Source: Ampullaceana balthica (taxonomy: Eukaryota; Mollusca; Gastropoda; Lymnaeidae). From it: a stretch of DNA of 64,000 bases. Position 1 is the stretch's first letter. Each line of letters opens with the position of its first letter. Shown piece after piece: positions 32,438-42,200 of this stretch. The stretch covers positions 617,021 to 681,020 of the forward strand of contig CALYLW010000551.1 of the NCBI GenBank assembly GCA_944989445.1, given 5' to 3'. The notes beneath the pieces are model-generated. The model saw nothing but the letters and a program-made list of their open reading frames with translations, searched no databases and was not told the origin of the DNA. Both the position numbers and the translations under genes were made by a program.

Positions 32438-34222
32438 ACCTATAAACATGTTCCAGCCTGTTACGGAAAATGAGGTCAAAAGTATTATTCTAAAATCTAA
32501 GCCAACGTCCTGCTCTCTTGATCCCATCCCCTCTCCACTATTGGTTGAGTCATTAGATCTCTTACTCCCAACAGTAACAAATATAGTTAATGCAAGTCTA
32601 AAATCTGGACCCTTTCCTTCATTATGTAAATCTGCTATTATAAAACCCTTGCTGAAAAAACAAGGGTTAGACCAAAACAATTTAAACAACTATCGACCTG
32701 TGTCTAATATTTCCTTTTTGTCGAAAGTCATTGAAAAACTAGTCTTAAAACAAATTTTTGCTTATCTAAATGACCACACTCTTCTAAGTCCCAATCAGTC
32801 GGCCTACAGACCTTCTCACAGCACAGATACCACCCTGTTAAAGGTAACAAATGACCTCCTACTCGCACTGGACAGTGGGAAAATTTCTATATTGGTCCTC
32901 TTAGATCTTAGTGCAGCCTTTGACACTGTCGACCATCAAACACTGATGAAAACCCTGCAAAATTATTTTGGAATTTCTGGCTTTGTTCTGGCTTGGTTTC
33001 AATCATACTTATCTAACAGATCACAGGTAGTATCAGTAGATGGCTGTATCTCTAACAAAGCTGACTTGCTTTATGGTGTGCCTCAGGGCTCTGTTTTGGG
33101 TCCGGTACTTTTTGTGCTGTATACAAGGCCACTACTTCTACTGCTCGAAAAGCATTCAGTTAAAAGCCAATCATTTGCAGATGATACTCAGCTATATACT
33201 CACACAGATCCCTCTAATTTGGACTCCGCTGTCCAATTGATGCAAGAGTGCATTGGTGAGGTAAAGTCTTGGATGACGTTCAGCAAACTCAAGCTGAATG
33301 ATGACAAGACTGAAGCACTTCTATTTTGCAAAAAATAAATCACGCAGTACTTTGTCTCTTCCGAAGTCAATTCACGTAGCCAGTTCGGATATTCTGTTCA
33401 CAACATCGACTAGGAATCTTGGCTACATTATTTCTGACAACATGTCTATTAACAACTTCATCAATCACATCTGTCGCTCTGCCTACACTGCCATTCGTCA
33501 GATCAGCTCAATCCGTCATTACTTAACAGTTAGTGCAACAAAAACTCTAGTCTGTGCTCTTGTACTAGCTCGTATGGATTACTGCAATTCTCTTCTGTCA
33601 GGTGCGCCAAAACAATGCATTGAAAAACTACAGAAAGTTCAAAATTCAGCTGCCAGACTGGTGCTCAAGGCAAAAAAACATGACCATGTTACTCCACTTC
33701 TTCACTCACTTCATTGGCTGCCTATACAAGCCCGTATTGATTACAAACTGGCCGTTCTCTGTCACAACTTCTTTTCGGACTCATGCCCATCGTATCTTAC
33801 TGAACTTTTGTCGGTCTACTCACCCACTCGCCAGCTACGATCTTCTGCAGACACACGCGTTCTCTCTGTTCCTACGACACGCACCAAAACATTTGGTGAA
33901 AGGTCGTTCTCTTTTTGTGCAGCCAAACAATGGAATTCTCTACCATTACACATACGTAGTATTCAAACAACCATGTCCTTCAAGACTGCACTTAAGACAC
34001 ATCTTTTCAACATTTATTTTCAAAATTAATGAAACAACATTTCTTGTAACTGATTAACGTAGCTTATGTATAATGTACTGTAATTTTTGTGTTTGTTGTG
34101 ATATGAAAGTTAATTTAATATTTATAGGTATGTTATTTCTTTCATGTAAAGCGCTGTGAGCCCAGTTCCTTACTGGGATACAGCGCTATATAAATAATCA
34201 ATTTATGTATTTATTTATTTAT
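32438..34222 (+). mobile_element. 5'-truncated L2-clade LINE inserted in a 156-bp repeat
   Basis: The element starts within the reverse transcriptase. It ends after AGCGCTATATAAATAATCAA and a (TTTA)n tail, the usual 3' end of L2/CR1-group LINEs. The left flank ends AAAACCTAT and the right flank resumes CGATTACATGC. In the uninterrupted repeat copy these words are joined as AAAACCTATTATCGATTACA, which fixes the insertion point to within a few bases. The N-terminal endonuclease is absent, as expected for a truncated retrotransposed copy. Confidence 0.88.
32448..34029 (+). pseudogene. L2-type LINE reverse transcriptase, truncated and frameshifted
   Basis: The first part (32448-33338, 296 residues) carries the RT fingers and palm: NYRPVSNISFLSKVIEK, SAYRPSHSTDTTLL, DLSAAFDTVDH with the first catalytic Asp at residue 153, GVPQGSVLGP, and FADDTQLY at 243-250 with the catalytic Asp pair. 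One extra A in the six-A run at about 33332-33337 shifts the frame. The second part continues to 34029 with the thumb and C-terminal region: RNLGYIISDNMS, ARMDYCNSLLSG, LHWLPIQARIDYK, FGERSFSFCAAKQWNSLP. FADD instead of YADD and the LHWLP-RIDYK block fit the L2 clade. The endonuclease domain is missing. The copy is dead but both parts are nearly intact, suggesting a fairly young insertion. Confidence 0.92.
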
Positions 34223-34534
34223 CGATTACATGCGCACTGAGGTTGTTGTAACCCGCCTCCCATTTAATAGTACCATCCCTTAAACATAAACTGTGATTCG
34301 CCGACGCTAGCGAGGGTTAGTCATGTTTAGGGTTGTTAATTGCGAGTTGTTGTTTCGTGTTTTTTTTAAAACCTATTATCGATTACATGCACTCTGAGGA
34401 TGTTGTTACCCGCCTCCCATTTTATAGTACCATCCCTTAAACATAAACTGTGATTCGCCGACCCTAGCGAGGGTTAGTCATGTTTAGGGTTGTTAATTGC
34501 GTGTTGTTGTTTTTTTGTTTTTTAAACCGATTAT
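34223..34534 (+). repeat. 156-bp tandem unit, copies 2 and 3
   Basis: Copies at 34223-34379 and 34380-34534 each begin CGATTACATGC and include TAGTACCATCCCTTAAACAT and TAGCGAGGGTTAGTCATGTT. A degenerate fourth start (CGATTATGTAACTCTGA) follows. Internal GGGTTAG/TAGGGTTG words resemble telomere repeats only by chance. Confidence 0.85.
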
Positions 34535-34736
34535 CGATTATGTAACTCTGATTTTAAACCGATTATCGTTTTATAGCTAACTTTATAGAAGTTAGGGGTG
34601 TACCAAATTTCGCCTGCAAATGTCTCGAAACAACAATGAGTTGGTAGTTCCCCTCAAACCGACGTTCACTGGCGTTGTTTTGATTTCTTCATGCTGTAGT
34701 TTGTGTCCGTTATTTCTCCACTTTTTTGCACTCTCC
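34535..34736. other. Interior of the composite Helitron-like element
   Basis: No gene is recognised. The sequence joins the 156-bp repeats to the 34778 terminus. Confidence 0.4.
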
Positions 34737-34778
34737 ATGAGCAAGTCTGTGGCGTATGCTACACCGCGGGGCGTCTAG
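34737..34778 (+). mobile_element. Helitron-like 3' end (plus strand)
   Basis: GTGGCGTATGCTACACCGCG, GGGCGT, CTAG and a following T (34779). The hairpin has one mismatch and one G-T pair. This mirrors the end at 32039-32070, so the 32.0-34.8 kb composite is bounded by two outward-facing Helitron-like ends. Confidence 0.6.
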
Positions 34779-34781
34779 TAT

Positions 34782-34935
34782 ATAATAATTCCCGTCGTCT
34801 GTATGTATGTATGTATTTTGTACATTGTTCCCATTTCAAAAATTAAAATATAAGCATAAAACAATGACGTCATATAATATTGTTATACAAAATCGATCGC
34901 AGAGCCACCTAAGACAGACAACGGGAATCAATATA
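34782..34935. repeat. Short inverted repeat around AATTCCCGTCGTCTG
   Basis: AATTCCCGTCGTCTGTATGT at about 34788 is mirrored by CAGACAACGGGAAT near 34915-34930. The same word in direct orientation opens the big ATGT array at about 35020. The adjacent Helitron terminus suggests a second such element starts here. Confidence 0.55.
34813..34890 (+). repeat. Left arm of the inverted repeat bracketing the ATGT array
   Basis: ACATTGTTCCCATTTCAAAA, TTAAAATAT and AAAACAATGACGTCATATAA reappear in inverse orientation at 35587-35655, 700 bp away, across the ATGT array. Confidence 0.75.
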
Positions 34936-35033
34936 CATAATTAACATAAGTAACTTATCCATGTTTGATAAATACGAAATATTAAACTTGCTGAAATGTA
35001 CACAAAGTATCAATATAAATAATTCCCGTCGTC

Positions 35034-35492
35034 TGTATGTATGTATGTATGTATGTATGTATGTATGTATGTATGTATGTATGTATGTATGTATGTATGT
35101 ATGTATGTATGTATGTATGTATGTATGTATGTATGTATGTATGTATGTATGTATGTATGTATGTATGTATGTATGTATGTATGTATGTATGTATGTATGT
35201 ATGTATGTATGTATGTATGTATGTATGTATGTATGTATGTATGTATGTATGTATGTATGTATGTATGTATGTATGTATGTATGTATGTATGTATGTATGT
35301 ATGTATGTATGTATGTATGTATGTATGTATGTATGTATGTATGTATGTATGTATGTATGTATGTATGTATGTATGTATGTATGTATGTATGTATGTATGT
35401 ATGTATGTATGTATGTATGTATGTATGTATGTATGTATGTATGTATGTATGTATGTATGTATGTATGTATGTATGTATGTATGTATGTATGT
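35034..35492. repeat. (ATGT)n microsatellite, about 115 perfect units
   Basis: 459 bp of uninterrupted TGTA tetramers follow AATTCCCGTCGTC. There are no point changes until GTGTGGATG at the right end, so it is very young or maintained by slippage. All frames read as MYVC repeats because the unit has no stop; this is not coding. Confidence 0.98.
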
Positions 35493-35586
35493 GTGGATGT
35501 AACGCTATAATAATTTTAGAAAGCAGCGCGGCAAATTACTGCACCAATGCATCAAAATGTGGGCAAATTAATGATGCGCTGTAAAC

Positions 35587-35655
35587 AAAATTATATGACG
35601 TCATTGTTTTAGATCATATTTTAATTTTGGAAAAGGGAGCAATGTAAAAAGAGGA
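35587..35655 (-). repeat. Right arm of the inverted repeat bracketing the ATGT array
   Basis: AAATTATATGACGTCATTGT, then TTTAATTTTGGAAAAGGGAG and CAATGTAAA, is the reverse of 34813-34890 with a few changes. Confidence 0.75.
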
Positions 35656-36555
35656 TTTGATGATGGTTAATTATAAAATCAAAAAACAAAGCAGGCGCCG
35701 TAGGCGCCCTACAACCCTTATAAAATACTTTGTGTGAATTTCAGAAAGTTTAATATTTTGCATTTATCAAACAAGAACAAGTTAGTTGGGCTTTTGAAAA
35801 ATTTGGCGCCATAGGCTCCCTAATAAAGTGCATTTTTTTCAAAATAAATAGATTTCAGCTGAAAACTTCCTTCATTTTTGACGGGTTATACACTAGTTTA
35901 TATATAATTCCAGTTAATACCACAATGAGGGTATTCTAGCTTGTATTTCAGTTCAGTTGACATGAATATCTGCCTCCACAATATTTAAAAACAAAAATTT
36001 AAATGTATCGTTTACAGCTCGCATGCAATCATTACTCAAAAAATTTGCTAAATGACTAAATTTAAACCTAACAAATCTTTGAGTAGTAATATTTTCTTGT
36101 ATATTTGTTCACATCCATGAAACATCTTAAGATGATGTATTTAGGAACATACAGACCTCGCATGTTGTAGAAGTCAACTTCAATTTTTTAACAAATTGAT
36201 TTAAAGTATATAAAATTTTAATACATAGTCCCAAAAGGAAGTTTTGCCTAAAGAATGGCATCCTAAACTAAGATGTGTATTCTCTATGCACTTTTTCAAC
36301 AACCTATACTTAATACTTATTACAAAGATCAAAGTATAGACGCACTGCTATTATTTATCCGATTGCTTGATGTTTCTCAATTGACGGACTAATTATGCCA
36401 CGGTAAGCCTAAAAAATAAATGAATAGCTCTTGCAACACTTGGCATCTCCTACCTAGAAGGGCATAAAGATAACCTATAATTTTTTATCAAATTACATTT
36501 TTATCTGTGTTATAACTAGAATTATAAAATATTTGAATTAAATAGAATAGTCTAT
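35656..36555. other. AT-rich non-coding DNA
   Basis: No gene is recognised. GGCGCCGTAGGCGCCC (about 35695) and GGCGCCATAGGCTCCC (about 35804) are two related near-palindromic words 110 bp apart. Confidence 0.5.
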
Positions 36556-39210
36556 GACATTGCTCTGTCACTACAACTGTTGCCACTACTACTGTTGTCA
36601 GTACTATTTTTGCCACTATTGTTGTTGTCAATAACACTGTTTTCAGTACCACTATTGTTTCTAACACTATTGTTACTACTACTGGTGTCACAACCACTAT
36701 CGTCACTACCACTTTAGTCATAACCTCTGTTGTCACTACCACTTTAGTCATAAACTCTGTTGTCACTACCACTTTAGTCATAAACTCTGTTGTCCCTTCC
36801 ACTTTAGTCATAACCTCTGTTGTCACTACCACTTTAGTCATAAACTCTGTTGTCACTTCCACTTTAGTCATAACCTCTGTTGTCACTACCACTTTAGTCA
36901 TAAACTCTGTTGTCCCTTCCACTTTAGTCATAAACCTCTGTTGTCACTACCACTTTAGTCATAAACTCTGTTGTCACTACCACTTTAGTCATAACCTCTG
37001 TTGTCACTACCACTTTAGTCATAACCTCTGTTGTCACTACCACTTTAGTCATAACCTCTGTTGTCACTACCACTTTAGTCATAACCTCTGTTGTCACTAC
37101 CACTTTAGTCATAAACTCTGTTGTCCCTTCCACTTTAGTCATAACCTCTGTTGTCACTACCACTTTAGTCATAAACTCTGTTGTCACTACCACTTTAGTC
37201 ATAAACTCTGTTGTCACTACCACTTTAGTCATAAACTCTGTTGTCCCCTCCACTTTAGTCATAACCTCTGTTGTCACTACCACTTTAGTCATAAACTCTG
37301 TTGTCACTACCACTTTAGTCATAACCTCTGTTGTCACTACCACTTTAGTCATAACCTCTGTTGTCACTACCACTTTAGTCATAAACTCTGTTGTCACTAC
37401 ACTTTAGTCATAAACTCTGTTGTCACTACCACTTTAGTCATAACTCTGTTGTCCCTTCCACTTTAGTCATAACCTCTGTTGTCCCTTCCACTTTAGTCAT
37501 AACCTCTGTTGTCCCTTCCACTTTAGTCATAACCTCTGTTGTCACTACCACTTTAGTCATAAACTCTGTTGTCACTACCACTTTAGTCATAACCTCTGTT
37601 GTCACTACCACTTTAGTCATAAACTCTGTTGTCACTACCACTTTAGTCATAAACTCTGTTGTCCCTTCCACTTTAGTCATAACCTCTGTTGTCACTACCA
37701 CTTAAGTCATAAACTCTGTTGTCACTACCACTTTAGTCATAACCTCTGTTGTCACTACCACTTTAGTCATAACCTCTGTTGTCACTACCACTTTAGTCAT
37801 AAACTCTGTTGTCACTACCACTTTAGTCATAACCTCTGTTGTCCCTTCCACTTTAGTCATAACCTCTGTTGTCACTACCACTTTAGTCATAAACTCTGTT
37901 GTCCCTTCCACTTTAGTCATAACCTCTGTTGTCACTACCACTTTAGTCATAAACTCTGTTGTCACTACCACTTTAGTCATAACCTCTGTTGTCACTACCA
38001 CTTTAGTCATAACCTCTGTTGTCCCTTCCACTTCAGTCATAACCTCTGTTGTCACTACCACTTTAGTCATAAACTCTGTTGTCCCTTCCACTTTAGTCAT
38101 AACCTCTGTTGTCACTACCACTTTAGTCATAAACTCTGTTGTCACTACCACTTTAGTCATAAACTCTGTTGTCCCTTCCACTTTAGTCATAACCTCTGTT
38201 GTCACTACCACTTTAGTCATAAACTCTGTTGTCACTACCACTTTAGTCATAACCTCTGTTGTCACTACCACTTTAGTCATAACCTCTGTTGTCACTACCA
38301 CTTTAGTCATAAACTCTGTTGTCACTACCACTTTAGTCATAAACTCTGTTGTCACTACCACTTTAGTCATAACCTCTGTTGTCCCTTCCACTTTAGTCAT
38401 AACCTCTGTTGTCACTACCACTTTAGTCATAAACTCTGTTGTCCCTTCCACTTTAGTCATAACCTCTGTTGTCACTACCACTTTAGTCATAAACTCTGTT
38501 GTCACTACCACTTTAGTCATAACCTCTGTTGTCACTACCACTTTAGTCATAAACTCTGTTGTCACTACCACTTTAGTCATAAACTCTGTTGTCCCTTCCA
38601 CTTTAGTCATAACCTCTGTTGTCACTACCACTTAAGTCATAAACTCTGTTGTCACTACCACTTTAGTCATAACCTCTGTTGTCACTACCACTTTAGTCAT
38701 AACCTCTGTTGTCACTACCACTTTAGTCATAAACTCTGTTGTCACTACCACTTTAGTCATAACCTCTGTTGTCCCTTCCACTTTAGTCATAACCTCTGTT
38801 GTCACTACCACTTTAGTCATAAACTCTGTTGTCCCTTCCACTTTAGTCATAACCTCTGTTGTCACTACCACTTTAGTCATAAACTCTGTTGTCACTACCA
38901 CTTTAGTCATAACCTCTGTTGTCACTACCACTTTAGTCATAAACTCTGTTGTCACTACCACTTTAGTCATAAACTCTGTTGTCCCTTCCACTTTAGTCAT
39001 AACCTCTGTTGTCACTACCACTTTAGTCATAAACTCTGTTGTCACTACCACTTTAGTCATAACCTCTGTTGTCACTACACTTTAGTCATAAACTCAGTTG
39101 TCACTACCACTTTAGTCATAAACTCTGTTGTTCCTTCCACTTTAGTCATAACCTCTGTTGTCACTACCACTTTAGTCATAAACTCTGTTGTCACTAACTA
39201 TTTTATCAGT
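36556..39210. repeat. 30-bp satellite, about 83 regular units plus a diverged left edge
   Basis: The unit is TCTGTTGTCACTACCACTTT followed by AGTCATAA(A/C)C, with CACTACC or CCCTTCC variants. The left edge (36556-36715) holds strongly diverged units, as at an array border. A 930-bp block (31 units) is duplicated: the rare CTTAAG variant occurs at 37701 and again at 38631, and the next ten units match in variant order. Minus frames (TTEVMTKVVV repeats) stay open because 30 is a multiple of three, but they are broken by single-base gaps near 36931, 37399 and 37441 and by the TAA created at each CTTAAG. Not coding. Confidence 0.96.
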
Positions 39211-39238
39211 ACTTCTGTTTTCACTCCAACTGTTGTCA

Positions 39239-42200
39239 CTGGGGAGACTGGTAGTCTGAGGGTTAGGAGACTGGTAGTCTGAGGGTTAGGAGACTGGTAG
39301 TCTGAGGGTTAGGAGACTGGTAGTCTGAGGGTTAGGAGACTGGTAGTCTGAGGGTTAGGAGACTGGTAGTCTGAGGGTTAGGAGACTGGTAGTCTGAGGG
39401 TTAGGAGACTGGTAGTCTGAGGGTTAGGAGACTGGTAGTCTGAGGGTTAGGAGACTGGTAGTCTGAGGGTTAGGAGACTGGTAGTCTGAGGGTTAGGAGA
39501 CTGGTAGTCTGAGGGTTAGGAGACTGGTAGTCTGAGGGTTAGGAGACTGGTAGTCTGAGGGTTAGGAGACTGGTAGTCTGAGTGTGAGGAGACTGGTAGT
39601 CTGAGGGTTAGGAGACTGGTAGTCTGAGGGTTAGGAGACTGGTAGTCTGAGGGTTAGGAGACTGGTAGTCTGAGGGTTAGGAGACTGGTAGTCTGAGGGT
39701 TAGGAGACTGGTAGTCTGAGGGTTAGGAGACTGGTAGTCTGAGGGTTAGGAGACTGGTAGTCTGAGGGTTAGGAGACTGGTAGTCTGAGGGTTAGGAGAC
39801 TGGTAGTCTGAGGGTTAGGAGACTGGTAGTCTGAGGGTTAGGAGACTGGTAGTCTGAGGGTTAGGAGACTGGTAGTCTGAGGGTTAGGAGACTGGTAGTC
39901 TGAGGGTTAGGAGACTGGTAGTCTGAGGGTTAGGAGACTGGTAGTCTGAGGGTTAGGAGACTGGTAGTCTGAGGGTTAGGAGACTGGTAGTCTGAGTGTG
40001 AGGAGACTGGTAGTCTGAGGGTTAGGAGACTGGTAGTCTGAGGGTTAGGAGACTGGTAGTCTGAGGGTTAGGAGACTGGTAGTCTGAGGGTTAGGAGACT
40101 GGTAGTCTGAGGGTTAGGAGACTGGTAGTCTGAGGGTTAGGAGACTGGTAGTCTGAGGGTTAGGAGACTGGTAGTCTGAGGGTTAGGAGACTGGTAGTCT
40201 GAGGGTTAGGAGACTGGTAGTCTGAGGGTTAGGAGACTGGTAGTCTGAGGGTTAGGAGACTGGTAGTCTGAGGGTTAGGAGACTGGTAGTCTGAGGGTTA
40301 GGAGACTGGTAGTCTGAGGGTTAGGAGACTGGTAGTCTGAGGGTTAGGAGACTGGTAGTCTGAGGGTTAGGAGACTGGTAGTCTGAGGGTTAGGAGACTG
40401 GTAGTCTGAGGGTTAGGAGACTGGTAGTCTGAGGGTTAGGAGACTGGTAGTCTGAGGGTTAGGAGACTGGTAGTCTGAGGGTTAGGAGACTGGTAGTCTG
40501 AGGGTTAGGAGACTGGTAGTCTGAGGGTTAGGAGACTGGTAGTCTGAGGGTTAGGAGACTGGTAGTCTGAGGGTTAGGAGACTGGTAGTCTGAGGGTTAG
40601 GAGACTGGTAGTCTGAGGGTTAGGAGACTGGTAGTCTGAGGGTTAGGAGACTGGTAGTCTGAGGGTTAGGAGACTGGTAGTCTGAGGGTTAGGAGACTGG
40701 AAGTCTGAGGGTTAGGAGACTGGTAGTCTGAGGGTTAGGAGACTGGTAGTCTGAGTGTGAGGAGACTGGTAGTCTGAGGGTTAGGAGACTGGTAGTCTGA
40801 GGGTTAGGAGACTGGTAGTCTGAGGGTTAGGAGACTGGAAGTCTGAGGGTTAGGAGACTGGTAGTCTGAGTGTGAGGAGACTGGTAGTCTGAGGGTTAGG
40901 AGACTGGAAGTCTGAGGGTTAGGAGACTGGTAGTCTGAGGGTTAGGAGACTGGTAGTCTGAGGGTTAGGAGACTGGAAGTCTGAGTGTGAGGAGACTGGT
41001 AGTCTGAGGGTTAGGAGACTGGTAGTCTGAGTGTTAGGAGACTGGTAGTCTGAGGGTTAGGAGACTGGTAGTCTGAGGGTTAGGAGACTGGTAGTCTGAG
41101 GGTTAGGAGACTGGTAGTCTGAGGGTTAGGAGACTGGTAGTCTGAGGGTTAGGAGACTGGTAGTCTGAGGGTTAGGAGACTGGTAGTCTGAGGGTTAGGA
41201 GACTGGTAGTCTGAGGGTTAGGAGACTGGTAGTCTGAGTGTTAGGAGACTGGTAGTCTGAGGGTTAGGAGACTGGTAGTCTGAGGGTTAGGAGACTGGTA
41301 GTCTGAGGGTTAGGAGACTGGTAGTCTGAGGGTTAGGAGACTGGTAGTCTGAGGGTTAGGAGACTGGTAGTCTGAGGGTTAGGAGACTGGTAGTCTGAGG
41401 GTTAGGAGACTGGTAGTCTGAGGGTTAGGAGACTGGTAGTCTGAGGGTTAGGAGACTGGTAGTCTGAGGGTTAGGAGACTGGTAGTCTGAGGGTTAGGAG
41501 ACTGGTAGTCTGAGGGTTAGGAGACTGGTAGTCTGAGTGTGAGGAGACTGGTAGTCTGAGGGTTAGGAGACTGGTAGTCTGAGGGTTAGGAGACTGGTAG
41601 TCTGAGGGTTAGGAGACTGGTAGTCTGAGGGTTAGGAGACTGGAAGTCTGAGGGTTAGGAGACTGGTAGTCTGAGTGTGAGGAGACTGGTAGTCTGAGGG
41701 TTAGGAGACTGGTAGTCTGAGGGTTAGGAGACTGGTAGTCTGAGGGTTAGGAGACTGGAAGTCTGAGGGTTAGGAGACTGGTAGTCTGAGGGTTAGGAGA
41801 CTGGTAGTCTGAGGGTTAGGAGACTGGAAGTCTGAGGGTTAGGAGACTGGAAGTCTGAGGGTTAGGAGACTGGTAGTCTGAGTGTGAGGAGACTGGTAGT
41901 CTGAGGGTTAGGAGACTGGTAGTCTGAGGGTTAGGAGACTGGTAGTCTGAGGGTTAGGAGACTGGTAGTCTGAGGGTTAGGAGACTGGTAGTCTGAGGGT
42001 TAGGAGACTGGTAGTCTGAGGGTTAGGAGACTGGTAAGTCTGAGGGTTAGGAGACTGGTAGTCTGAGGGTTAGGAGACTGGTAGTCTGAGGGTTAGGAGA
42101 CTGGTAGTCTGAGGGTTAGGAGACTGGTAGTCTGAGGGTTAGGAGACTGGTAGTCTGAGGGTTAGGAGACTGGTAGTCTGAGGGTTAGGAGACTGGTAGT

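Noticed and set aside
34961..35584. MYVC-repeat proteins in all three plus frames
   Set aside because: Translation of a pure tetranucleotide repeat; every frame gives the same peptide.
36488..39075. Thr/Val-rich minus-strand frames as a mucin-like protein
   Set aside because: The frames follow from the 30-bp period, are broken by single-base gaps and by stops at the CTTAAG variants, and have no signal peptide or flanking exons.
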